Positions 8,901-16,637 of a stretch of DNA of 27,500 bases are shown piece after piece (within the stretch, counting starts at the first letter, position 1; each line of letters starts with the position of its first letter). The translations under genes and the position numbers were made by a program. The notes under the pieces were generated by a model. It saw nothing but the letters and a program-made list of their open reading frames with translations. It searched no databases and was not told where the DNA came from. Source of the DNA: Symbiodinium natans (lineage: Eukaryota; Sar; Dinophyceae; Suessiales; Symbiodiniaceae); assembly GCA_905221605.1 (NCBI GenBank), contig CAJNDS010002523.1, positions 1,131,098-1,158,597 on the forward strand. The letters run 5' to 3'.

Positions 8901-11069
8901 GGACGTGCCCAGTTGGGAGGGAGGCCTGGAGGCCCTCTTGCTTTTCCTGCGTTGCTAGTTCAGTGCCATTTGAGAAGGATGGCAAGACTTGGTAAGAGTG
9001 CTGCTGTCATTTTTGTCGACGGTGTGCAAGCCTTTTACAGTGTGTACCGCGAGCTGGTCATCGGTGTACAGGGCGCCGACGAGAGCCCAAAGGGGCTCAT
9101 TGCTGTTGTTGAGGCTTTGCATGAAAGTGAGGAGATTCGCCAGGAGCTCATGCAGCTTATTGTCCGACCTTCCATCCTTGAGGAAACCGGTGTTCCGCCG
9201 GCCATCCGGACTTTGCTAAAGGCATGCCTTACGGACACTTTCTTTCAGCTCGACGCGGATAGTCAGGTCGTTTATAAGACTTCGGCCGGCAGCATGCCGG
9301 GGTCGCCGCTTGCGGACATTATTTATCAGCTGGCGATGATCCGATTCCAGGAGCAGCTGAGAGAGTGCCTGCGTGCAGAGGGTCTTCAAGTTGTGATTTG
9401 CGCATCTCAGCAGAACCAGACGGCGGCCTCGGAAGTTGCAACGTGGGTGGATGACCTCGCCATCCCTGTGGAGGCCGATAAGGCTCAAGACTTGATGCCA
9501 AGAGTGGTTAGAGCTACTGAGATACTTGATGCTTGTATTAATGTAACCGGGGTGTCCGTTAACTACAGCGAAGGGAAGACGGAAGCCGTAGTATGTTTTC
9601 GTGGTGAGCACTCAAGACGTGAGCGTCACCGCTGGATGAATGAGCAAGGCGGATGGGCTCCGATCAAACTTCGCTCTGGGGATGCAAAGTTGCGACTGAC
9701 CCACAAGTACTTGCATCTGGGGTCCCTTGTGCGTGAAGATGGTTGCATCCTTGACGACATCAAGCACAGGTTGAGTGTTGCCAAGCCTCTCTTTAGCGCC
9801 CTGCGAAAGCGAGTGCTTTTTAACCCTTGCCTTACAGTTGACGAGAAGCGTCAATTGGTTTTGCAAGGGCCCTTTTCGAGCTTGCTTCATGGAGCTGGCT
9901 TATGGGTCTTGAGCAACGCTCGCGAGCAGGCTGCTTTCGGAGGGGCATATCTTGCTTTTGCGCGTCAGTGTTTGCGGCCATTGATCGGATTCTCGTCTCG
10001 AGGCTTGACTGATTTTGAGATCTGTATGTTGATGCGCATGTGGACTCCGGAAGTGGCTCTTCGAGTGCATCGATTGCGCGTTGCCATTGCGGTCTCATCT
10101 TGGTTTGGATCTTACGAAGTTGGCTTGGTTGTTGGCGAGAAAATTTGGCTTGAAGCTGTTTTAGGCGACCTTGCTGCCTTGAATGAAGTTGCCAGTGCGC
10201 CCTTCAAGATTCCTGACAGTGTTGAGCTTCAGACGGTAGCATGTTTGTTTGCGGAGCTTTGCCAGCGGCAAGGAGAGGCAAGAGAAGCCTTACGCAGCGC
10301 TTCCAGGCTGTGGGCAAAACCGCCGGAAGAGCGCACGCGCCTAATCACCGCAAAGGCCAAAACTCTCACAAATTTCTTTGACAAACAGGGTGAGTTATGG
10401 CACGAGCATGCTGTAACGAACAAGTCGAGGGAGGCCTGCACATGCCCTAAATGTGGCGCGGTTGTCAGTGTTCCTGCTGCATTGGCATCTCACCGTCGCA
10501 AGGTTCATGGCGTATGCTCACTTTGGAGTTGTCTCGGAGACTTTTCGTCATGCCCGCGATGCATGGTTGAGTTTTGGTGCCCTGAAAGGTTGTGGGACCA
10601 TTTGCGCAAACAAAAGCAATGCCGTGCGTCGTTTGAAGCGGCCGATTATGATCTCAGTCTCGCGCCCAAGAAGATGAAGATCAGGGCTTGCGTGAAGCCA
10701 TCTGCCCGGATTCAGGGGCCAAGAACTCTTTGGGCTGGGATGGGCGTTGACTTGCCGGAAGAGTTGCCTGTTGCGGTTCCTGAAGTTCAAGAAGTGATTC
10801 GCCGCGTGTGGCATGCGAGCTGCGCTGAAAGACCTGAAGTGCCCTCTGCCGCCTGGATTGCTAAGACTTGGCAACACCTAGCTCGGACAATCCACACACA
10901 TCAGATCAGCGTACCAGCTGATTTTGACACGGAGCTTCAGCTGCTTCTGGATGCTTGTCGCGGGGTTAACGTAGAAGTCTTTGGGTTTTGGTGTTGGAGT
11001 AAGGGTTCCACCCGTGTGGTCGTTCCCCGCGATGCCATGGCAGAGGCTGGCTGCGTGCTCCGGTTGTAA
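5859..11069 (+). CDS. LINE ORF2 polyprotein: RNase H - APE endonuclease - reverse transcriptase - zinc knuckles
   Basis: A frame of 1,736 codons that opens after the TGA at 5850-5852. The first in-frame ATG is residue 69 (6063), but RKVSFADES upstream of it looks coding. Residues about 165-310 are type-1 RNase H: YTDGS with D173, E224, D247, and SHTGDPFNELAD with H291 and D301. Residues about 398-650 are an APE/EEP endonuclease: N403, E432 (GLQETR), D549-A-N551, D610 (LDYV), D639-H640. Residues about 890-1260 are the reverse transcriptase: KADKAPGPSG at 921-930, WRSIAL near 985, motif A D1054 (FVDGVQAF), motif B MPGSPLAD near 1146, motif C WVDD with D1198-D1199. The C-terminus has a C2H2 finger (C1529, C1532, H1545, H1550) and a C-C-H-C finger (C1565, C1568, H1581, C1588). 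Role: target nicking and target-primed cDNA synthesis. No disabling stop or frameshift lies inside the domains. The N-terminal RNase H is the odd point. Confidence 0.9.
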   Translation: MFRSFVQTTQLARDGEALDSCLVKQCGWRPRRKVSFADESKVESQHGAGQSARRVDFHLELGQCVHAQMDCPGLDDNLPKTRHEEGAVVTLTLEELLPQTQAWSSHNRVGRLLFHSEACLEMLGMLQQGCCLSAFSQDISMLGRLHVNSEAALATMELWDQSRHVDEVRLYTDGSHLPGTSHMSWSIVAIVRCQRQWLVGGFISNRIPIGDLSVQVLPCSHIAEIFAMLYALVVTSCCEAPVSIVYDCVSAAHVTQFATTDTSVLSEAAVHLAAVVRLLDKWPEWRHVRSHTGDPFNELADVCAKRAVNDIGSCRPPQDAAIMTSVLNESWAAWLWLHLAARMFPEQWPVTLENGALHERDHQAGMKRDLGHMSTDDVFCTPDDGQKRDRSSIEFSMQLVTYNCLSLLATGQVEMLDTQFDQAGCCVVGLQETRVNQSGPAAGRAFVRFGSPSIQGREGCQLWFSKTNPVGYDRRGQAVFCDLSSFTIQHEEERILAVTAKAGSVLISCISAHARTSVASTEDIRAFWHSLGRVIDKMPDRSVKVLCIDANAHFDERGKKDNRYIPLNLNAELFQNVAMNAGLAINDLWDLRGEAVRTWVAPNGVLKCLDYVAAPVGFRGGLCTQGAWRHILDRYAGVDHFPLAVTLKFQLEGTSCQPSTLRFDVQKMSTPQGRKDLQAIFQGMPTVAWEVHASKHWLIVKDYLQRACAKTFPKPKSGPRKPFLDDAAWQAVSCLHALRDVGRSRIRMHRRQCLHVVFTSWKHVRGREGWERRVDGTGFRKAAVRLNQVVSLHWEQLCQAKREVRQHMTRCKAQHAKQVLQTAREQGPKVMSRYITGLMKTGRRYRPPRVLPPLQDSQGKTVADRDQIHNMLGEHFAKAEKAEQMTLSEYRRRRAHTPAPEEVQDAIPTLAALAHAFRRVKADKAPGPSGLVGEIFRNAPQQAAIGFYSLFLKLCLRAEVPEEWLRSLIAVVPKKGKNPCLVTGWRSIALQEIPFKAACVTMRKDLVAAFDGRAGRAQLGGRPGGPLAFPALLVQCHLRRMARLGKSAAVIFVDGVQAFYSVYRELVIGVQGADESPKGLIAVVEALHESEEIRQELMQLIVRPSILEETGVPPAIRTLLKACLTDTFFQLDADSQVVYKTSAGSMPGSPLADIIYQLAMIRFQEQLRECLRAEGLQVVICASQQNQTAASEVATWVDDLAIPVEADKAQDLMPRVVRATEILDACINVTGVSVNYSEGKTEAVVCFRGEHSRRERHRWMNEQGGWAPIKLRSGDAKLRLTHKYLHLGSLVREDGCILDDIKHRLSVAKPLFSALRKRVLFNPCLTVDEKRQLVLQGPFSSLLHGAGLWVLSNAREQAAFGGAYLAFARQCLRPLIGFSSRGLTDFEICMLMRMWTPEVALRVHRLRVAIAVSSWFGSYEVGLVVGEKIWLEAVLGDLAALNEVASAPFKIPDSVELQTVACLFAELCQRQGEAREALRSASRLWAKPPEERTRLITAKAKTLTNFFDKQGELWHEHAVTNKSREACTCPKCGAVVSVPAALASHRRKVHGVCSLWSCLGDFSSCPRCMVEFWCPERLWDHLRKQKQCRASFEAADYDLSLAPKKMKIRACVKPSARIQGPRTLWAGMGVDLPEELPVAVPEVQEVIRRVWHASCAERPEVPSAAWIAKTWQHLARTIHTHQISVPADFDTELQLLLDACRGVNVEVFGFWCWSKGSTRVVVPRDAMAEAGCVLRL

Positions 11070-11136
11070 AGGTGTAAAGTAATGCATGTTAAATTTGTTT
11101 CGCACCAAACTGGCCTAGAGTATCCCGAAGAAGAAG
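11070..11136 (+). other. LINE 3' UTR and GAA tail
   Basis: A 67-bp tail after the ORF2 TAA, ending CCCGAAGAAGAAG directly before the target-site duplication. The terminal microsatellite-like GAA repeat replaces poly(A), as in several LINE clades that end in short simple repeats. There is no AATAAA. Confidence 0.7.
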
Positions 11137-11150
11137 AAACCCTGTTCTCC
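11137..11150 (+). repeat. 3' target-site duplication
   Basis: A second perfect copy of AAACCCTGTTCTCC, directly after the GAA-rich tail. It continues into TAAACCCTACAACCG, so the uninterrupted site was a CCCTAAA array. For target-primed reverse transcription the primer would be the bottom strand ending in GGGTTT-3'. The A residues of the tail and target make the exact junction uncertain by one or two bases. Confidence 0.9.
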
Positions 11151-11169
11151 TAAACCCTACAACCGAAAC

Positions 11170-11284
11170 CCCTGACATATCGTTCTAGCCTGAAGCCGTT
11201 GTGGCTTGGGTCCTGCGAGGATTCTTGAGACGAGTTTCTAGCAGAGACCCACAACTCAATGGCAAAACCATAGGGACAGCTCCC
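11170..11284 (-). CDS. Candidate internal exon, LamG/concanavalin-like segment
   Basis: An exon-like island of 115 bp. On the minus strand it follows CAAAGTCAG and reads 38 stop-free codons (GSCPYGFAIELWVSARNSSQ and onward, ending FRLERYVR) plus one base, then GTTTCGGTTGTAGGGTTTAGG. All three plus-strand frames contain stops within the island, so the strand call is firmer here than elsewhere. It starts in phase 0 and ends in phase 1. The LINE lies in the intron immediately downstream in transcript direction. Family resemblance is by eye only. Confidence 0.5.
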
Positions 11285-11321
11285 CTGACTTTGCTTAGGC
11301 CCTGAACCCTTAGCCCGAAGG

Positions 11322-11604
11322 GTTTGGGGTTTGGGGTTTGGGGGTTGAGGTTTAGGGTTTAGGGTTTAGGGTTTAGGGTTTAGGGTTTAGGGTTTAGGGT
11401 TTAAGGTTTAGGGTTTAGGGTTTAGGGTTTAGGGTTTAGGGTTTAGGGTTTAGGGTTTAGCGTTTAGCGTTTAGGGTTTAGGGTTTAGGGTTTAGGGTTT
11501 AGGGTTTAGGGTTTAGGGTTTAGGGTTTAGGGTTTAGGGTTTAGGGTTTAGGGTTTAGGGTTTAGGGTTTAGGGTTTAGGGTTTAGGGTTTAGGGTTTAG
11601 GGTT
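11322..11604 (+). repeat. Long TTTAGGG array
   Basis: About 40 units, with few variants (TTTAAGG near 11401, two TTTAGCG near 11459). High regularity suggests recent expansion. In the minus-strand exon model it fills most of the 353-bp intron between 11638 and 11284. Confidence 0.95.
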
Positions 11605-11637
11605 CATATAAACGAAGCAGGAAAGCCCTTAAACCAC

Positions 11638-11697
11638 GCTGCCGTCTAGGAGGAGGTCTCCGTCGCAGATCCCCTTCAGCATCTGGCGGAACCTGGT
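11638..11697 (-). CDS. Candidate internal exon, start of a LamG-like motif
   Basis: Exactly 20 codons on the minus strand (TRFRQMLKGICDGDLLLDGS) between CAAGAGCAG and the donor GTGGTTTAAGGG. It is phase 0 on both sides. Joined to the exon at 11170-11284 it gives LLLDGS followed by GSCPYGFAIELWV, which resembles the DGSG...F-T-I-E-x-W core of LamG/concanavalin-like domains. Unlike most islands it lies between a TTTAGGG array (left) and CCCCTAAA repeats (right). Confidence 0.4.
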
Positions 11698-11712
11698 CTG
11701 CTCTTGAGGGGG

Positions 11713-11920
11713 CCTAGACCCTAAACCCCTAAACCCAAAAAAAACCTAAACCCCTAAATCCCTAAATCCCTAAACCCCTAAACCCCTAAACCCCTAAACC
11801 CCTAAACCCCTAAACCCCTAAACCCCTAAACCCCTAAACCCCTAAACCCCTAAACCCCTAGGCCCTAAACCCCAAACGCCTGAACCCTAGGCCCTAAAGC
11901 CTAAACCCTAAACCCGAAAC
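11713..11920 (+). repeat. CCCCTAAA octamer array
   Basis: Units of 8 bp, CCCCTAAA, are nearly perfect from about 11764 to 11862 (12 or more copies), flanked by CCCTAAA and CCCTAGG variants. Confidence 0.9.
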
Positions 11921-13030
11921 CCCAAGCAGGGGCTGAGGCTTGAAGGCTTTTGGGGCTTCAGGGTCTACGGCTGACGGGGTTGAAGCTTTTGAGCGGGCCT
12001 CTGTGTGATTTGGCGCAGATGTGTCGCTTTGGGGTCTAGGTGCATCTCAGGCAGAAGTTGTTCTAGGCTGCCCAGGAACTGTGCAATGCAAGGGGCGCCC
12101 TTTTGCTAACCTTTTTAAGGAACCCGAACCCCCCAAAAACATGAATCTGGGCGTCACAGTGTTCGCATGCTTGGAAACATGGAAGTGCAACTATGGTTCG
12201 GGTGCTTGTTTTGTCCTTGGGGTGGATCTCTGGATAGGGTTTTGGGTTCTTATGACCTACACATCCCCCGAACAACCCTTAAGGAATCATTTGTAGCTGC
12301 CCGAATTCTTAGGTACCTCATATTCTGAAGTAGGGCCTTGTATCCCCAAGCGGGCACTCACCAACAACAGAAATTTCAAGGAAGAGTCTCTCATTATTCT
12401 TGGGGCTTCTTGAGCACATGGTAGTTTTGTCATCCTTGTGTCCAAGGGGAATATAAGGGATCCGACTCCCTCCGTTGGGGCAGCAAAAAGCCCATGCTTG
12501 CAGCTTCATGGGTACTTCGGAGGCCGGGAGGTAAGTGGTGTTTGGGGTTGAGGGTTTTGGGGTTAGGGTTCTGGGTTTCGGGTTGAGGGTTTTGGGTTAG
12601 GGTTTTGGGTTTAGGGTTAGGGAGGTCACGCTAGTACTTGAACCTTACTTTTTCACTACCCATGAACCTTCAAGCACCCCAAAACCCCGCACCCTATCCC
12701 TTAAACCCTTCTTGGGGACCTGCTCAAAACTGGTTGGCATTGAGTATGCCGGCAACAGGGCGTTGGGTGCTGTTTTGGGGCTGTTTAGGGTAGGGTGCAG
12801 AAATCCGACACCCTTCTTGCACATAAGGTGGAGGCTAGACTGGCCCTACTTACATGACAATTTGCAGTTGAGCCCTACACCCTGGACCCTCTCAACCCCC
12901 TAAACCCGAACTACCCAGAACCCTAACCCCTAAACTCCTAGACCCTAAAAACCTAAGCCCTGAAACGGCCCTCCGACTTCTTCCGAAGGCGGAAGGCACC
13001 CTAAACCGACCCTAAATCCTAAACCCCTAA
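11921..13030. other. Unique DNA with minor degenerate repeats
   Basis: No supported gene. Degenerate TTTTGGG/TTAGGG repeats lie at 12536-12625 and CCCTAAA-like runs at 12890-12960 and 13008-13035. Short open frames at 12021-12296 and 12712-12903 have no coding-like composition. It would be intronic under the minus-strand model (13040 to 11698). Confidence 0.4.
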
Positions 13031-13040
13031 ACCCCAAAAC

Positions 13041-13151
13041 CTCAAAGCGGGGAAGGCCAAGAAGCCCCTGGATCAGAGAGTCCGAGTCCTGCGACTGGAA
13101 GAAGGCGGCGATCCGTCCCCGCATCGTGCCATCAACGAAGAAGGGGATACC
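13041..13151 (-). CDS. Candidate internal exon, unidentified split gene
   Basis: An island of 111 bp between CCCTAAA-type sequence (left) and a TTTAGGG array (right). On the minus strand it follows ATTCCAG, is open for exactly 37 codons in phase 0 (IPFFVDGTMRGRIAAFFQSQ and onward) and ends TTTGAG before GTTTTGGGGTTTAGGG, so the donor merges into the repeats. The phase fits the next candidate exon at 11638-11697. The plus strand also has one open frame, but with poorer splice sites. The protein family is not identified for this part. Confidence 0.45.
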
Positions 13152-13156
13152 CTGGA

Positions 13157-14128
13157 ATTTAGGGTTTAGGGCTAAGGGTTTAGGGTTTAGGGTTTAGGGT
13201 TCTGGGGACTGGGAGGCCGGGGAGCTTAGGGTTTAGGGTTTAGGATTTAGGGTTGGGGGTGAGAGGCTTACAGCCTAGGCTTTGGGCAACCCTGAAGAAG
13301 CCCCAGACCCAAAATCCTAATTTGGGGGTTTAGGCTTGGGGCTGGGTATGCCAAAGTCAAGAAGGATCCCTAGGAAGGCCGGAGGGCGCCTGCCCGGCCC
13401 TAAACCCTAAACCCTAAACCCTAAACCCTAAATCCTTCGGTGCTTCTGCGCTGAAAACTCTAGGGGGCCATGAGCCGCGCAGTAAATCTACTTCCTAAGA
13501 CTGAGGCAAGGTGATATGGGTGCAGAGAGAGTTTGTAGGCTCTATAAATCAGGGCTGAAGGATTTGAAGTGCCTAGCTTCCCCAAGCTACGGGAAGCCGT
13601 TTTGTGCTTCATGAGGTGTATAAGAGAACTTAGCCTGAAGACCCTGCATCAAGTGTCATTGAAGCCGACACCCTAAGCCGTAAGACTACACCTTCCAACC
13701 ATCAGTTTACAAAAAGGTGTTTCCATCCTTGCTTGGGGGACTTTACAAAAACATAAAATATAGCTCCGAAGGCGACTCTGCTAAAAAAACAACTAAGCTT
13801 TTAGGGCTTAGGGTGTAGGATTTTTGGTGCAGACTGCTTCCAGAGCGATCTGCTGCACCCTCAGCCCTGAAATCCTAAGTCTTTGAACCCGAAAACTGGC
13901 CACCCAGAATAAAAGCTTGAGCGTTCAGGCTCGTGTAGAGCATTCCTGAAAGTTTTAGGAGGTTCTAAGAGTCAAGAAACCCCAAACCCCTTACCCACAA
14001 GCCCAAACCAAGCGACCCCAAACTTTAGGCATTCAAGGTTTAGGGTTTAGGGTTTAGGGTTTAGGGTTTAGGGTTTAGGGTTTAGGGTTTAGGGTTTAGG
14101 GTTTAGGGTTTAGGGTTTAGGGTTTAGG
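13157..14128. repeat. Arrays around an AT-richer unique stretch
   Basis: TTTAGGG at 13157-13202 and 13227-13255, CCCTAAA at 13399-13434, and a perfect TTTAGGG array of 13 units at 14036-14128. The unique stretch 13437-14035 shows no coding frame that I can support. Confidence 0.75.
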
Positions 14129-14556
14129 GAAGGGTTGGGGCTTTGAGGCCCAGGGCTTCGTTTCCCAGCTATGCAACTGGGGCTTTAAAAGGTTTAGCCT
14201 GTATCTGCGCAAGGCGTGGTAACACAAAGTAACTACACAGAACTTGGAGCCCTGGCAAAAACTATAACGTTAGCTGCTTCTTAGGAATTAAATGCCAAGC
14301 AACTTTAAATTATTCCGACGTATCCCTGAGGTAAAGGTCGCGAACTGCAGCCCAATATTTCTTGGTTAAATCCGGAACCCTCCAATCAGGCCCCCCCCTA
14401 CAAAACATGACCCCCGTAAGAAATCAGTAGATATGGTCACGCGCTCCGCGGCCCCCCTCCCAGCCTGGTTGTGCGTTGGTTTTTCGGGCTATCCTAAACC
14501 ATAAACCCTAAACCCTAAACCCTAAACCCTGCCATACTCATATGACGGGCGGCCAG

Positions 14557-14614
14557 GCAGATCGCAAGCTGGAAGGACTGCTGGAGAATGAACCAGCAGT
14601 TCCTCATGCTTAAG
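14557..14614 (+). CDS. Candidate exon, strand ambiguous
   Basis: The island lies between CCCTAAA (14497-14530) and TTTAGGG (14624-14755). The plus strand has GGCCAG, one base plus 19 codons (QIASWKDCWRMNQQFLMLK), then AAG|GTGTTT, a strong donor. The minus strand is also open and reads a hydrophobic helix-like NCWFILQQSFQLAICLAA with donor GG|GTTTAGGG. Both interpretations keep the splice sites at the repeat borders. Confidence 0.3.
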
Positions 14615-15361
14615 GTGTTTTATTTTAGGGTTTAGGGCTTAGGGTTAAGGATTAAGGGTTTAGGGTTTAGGGTGCAGGGTTTGGGGTTTAGGGTTTAGGG
14701 TTTAGGGTTAAGGGCTTTAGCTTTAGAGTCTAGGGTGTAGGGTCTAGGGAAAGGCAGGAGGGTGGCTACGAGTAGGGCCATACGCAGCTTACGCCCCCGC
14801 GGTTTCGGGCCGCGGTTTCGGGCCGCGGGAGTTCTGGCAGTCTCTCAGGTACTAGTGCCACTGTTTAGCCGCAGACACTACGGTCGTATGGAACCCTAAA
14901 CCCTAAACCCTAAACCCTAAACCCCTAAAAGGCCCCCTAGCTCGGCCTAGTGACTGTTTAGCATCGTGTACCTGGCTGCTCCGTGCATCGGCACATATGC
15001 AATCCCTGCAACCGAGCTCGCGCCTAGGGTTTAGGGTTCGGGGTTTAGGGTTCAGGGTTGAGGGTTTAGGGTTTAGGGTTTAAAGATTCCAAGGTGAATG
15101 CCAGTCCCAACATACCCGGACACGGCTCGAGGTCAAGACCAACCCAACTTAAAACCGTTATGTTCCTGTTGGCAGTCGTGTGTATCGGTCGCTATGCATT
15201 GTACACAGGGGGTACATGTACACGTACTCGTTGCAAGCCTCCACACGTAGACCTCCAAACTGGAAGGAGTCCCAGGTGAATACCGGTCCCAACAACACAT
15301 GATTGTGTTCTTTTCAGAGGCCCACTCGATGCTGTGGATGAGGTTGCCTGCTTTGCCATGG

Positions 15362-15428
15362 AAACACGGCACTGCAAAAGTTGCACAAGTTCTTGTGGCA
15401 CATTGGATTGACAAGCAGTGCCGTGTTT
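15362..15428. repeat. Hairpin with perfect 14-bp arms
   Basis: AAACACGGCACTGC at 15362-15375 and its exact reverse complement at 15415-15428, with a nested weaker inverted repeat around CACAAGTTCTTGTG. The fold would be a stem-loop of about 67 nt. Confidence 0.7.
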
Positions 15429-15446
15429 TGGAACATGGCAACTGTT

Positions 15447-15801
15447 GCTAAACCCCAAACCCAAAACCCTCAACCCCAAACCCTAAACCCTAAGGAGGGA
15501 GCGGGGGGGGGGGACCGGAGGAACGGCGCCACGTTTTGTGGTAAAAGGCTCATGGGGGGCAAGAGTTTCAGCTATGTCCCACCGAGAGCTACACCATGCT
15601 GCAGCCCTTCATGTTGCAGCCCTTCACGAACACCCTGCCAGCAAAATGACAAAACCAGGGGGTTTATAGGGTTTGCAGGGTTTGTTAAGGGCCTGTTAGG
15701 GTTAACAGGGGTGTTCGAGGAGGTTTTCAGGGCTTTTTTGAGGCTTAGGAAAACAAAGCTCCCCCCAAAAGGCAAAGCCGGTGAGCAGTGGGATCCGCCC
15801 T
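15447..15801. other. CCCTAAA array then a unique island
   Basis: Degenerate CCCTAAA at 15447-15494, then unique sequence with CTGCAGCCCTTCATGTTGCAGCCCTTCA-type tandem words near 15598. A plus-strand frame of 142 codons runs through both repeat and island; its repeat-derived start makes it doubtful. Confidence 0.4.
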
Positions 15802-15930
15802 GGGTTTAGGGTTTAGGGTTTAGGGTTTAGGGTTTAGGGTTTAGGGTTTAGGGTTTAGGGTTTAGGGTTTAGGGTTTAGGGTTTAGGGTTTAGGGTTTAG
15901 GGTTTAGGGTTTAGGGTTTAGGGTTTAGGG
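15802..15930 (+). repeat. TTTAGGG array
   Basis: About 18 perfect TTTAGGG units, passing without a break into the TTGAGGG block that follows. Confidence 0.95.
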
Positions 15931-16057
<127 letters not shown>

Positions 16058-16146
16058 TAAGAGTGGCGGGCAACGTGAAACCAGCGGGGGCCCAACCCGA
16101 GACCCAAGCGGAGGAAAGATTGCTCTGCACTGCTTGGCAAACCTTG

Positions 16147-16305
16147 AACCCCCTAAACACCCCTAAACACCCCAAAACCCCCAAAACCCCTAAAGCCCCT
16201 AAAACCCCTAGAGCCCCCTAAACACCCCAAAACCCCCAAAACCCCTAACACCCCTAAAACCCCTCAAGCCCCTAAAACCCCTAGAGCCCCCTAAAGCACC
16301 CTAAA
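16147..16305 (+). repeat. CCCCTAAAA/CACCCC minisatellite
   Basis: Runs of CCCCTAAA, CCCCAAAA and CCCCTAGAG. A block beginning CCTAAACACCCCAAAACCCC occurs near 16159 and again near 16209, so longer units were duplicated as well as the 8-9 bp words. Confidence 0.75.
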
Positions 16306-16370
16306 CCCGCAAGCTCAGCCGAGGCTCAGCGCTATGAAGCCGTGCCTCAGTCGTCTCAGAAGGGCCGATG

Positions 16371-16637
16371 GTTTAGGGTTTAGGGTTTAGGGTTTAGGTT
16401 TAGGGTTTAGGGTCTAGGGTCTAGGGTCTAGGGTCTAGGGTCTAGGGTCTAGGGTCTAGGGTTTAGGGTTTAGGGTTTGGGGCTTAGGGTTTAGGGTTTA
16501 GGGTTTAGGGTTTAGGGTTTAGGGTTTAGGGTTTAGGGTTTAGGGTTTAGTTTTTAGGGTTTAGGGTTTAGGGTTTAGGGTTTAGGGTTTAGGGTTTAGG
16601 GTTTAGGGTTTAGGGTTTAGGGTTTAGGGTTTAGGGT
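16371..16637 (+). repeat. TTTAGGG array with a TCTAGGG sub-block
   Basis: TTTAGGG units with seven consecutive TCTAGGG units at 16413-16461, then about 24 further TTTAGGG units, one of them TTTTTAGGG. The short island 16306-16370 before it is between CCCTAAA-type and TTTAGGG-type repeats, but no exon is evident. Confidence 0.95.

Larger units (their letters stand above)
3970..11136 (+). mobile_element. Full-length APE-type non-LTR retrotransposon (LINE)
   Basis: A 7.2-kb element bounded by a perfect 14-bp direct repeat (3956-3969 and 11137-11150). It has a 5' leader of about 0.5 kb, ORF1, a small middle ORF, a long ORF2, a 67-bp 3' UTR and a terminal GAAGAAGAAG tail. There are no LTRs. ORF2 has intact RNase H, APE-like endonuclease and reverse-transcriptase motifs, so the element is plausibly young and could be autonomous. 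Removing it and one repeat copy restores a degenerate CCCTAAA array, so the insertion was into telomere-like sequence. Its orientation is opposite to the minus-strand candidate exons on either side (11170-11284 and 3128-3183). The domain order RNase H-endonuclease-RT differs from the I clade, where RNase H follows RT. Clade is not assigned. Confidence 0.92.
14129..15446. other. Unique segments with short arrays and tandem words
   Basis: CCCTAAA at 14497-14530, TTTAGGG at 14624-14755, CCCTAAA at 14893-14932, TTTAGGG at 15025-15084. CCGCGGTTTCGGG occurs twice in tandem near 14800. The island 14933-15024 is open on both strands (plus IVYLAAPCIGTYAIPATELA; minus IAYVPMHGAA before CAG|GTACAC), so it is a possible exon of undetermined strand. 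A near-identical 21-bp word (AGGTGAATgCCaGTCCCAAC type) occurs at about 15089 and 15272. Confidence 0.45.

Noticed and set aside
6078-10877. Minus-strand and other-frame ORFs within ORF2
   Set aside because: They overlap conserved RNase H, endonuclease and RT motifs in the plus frame and have no independent support.
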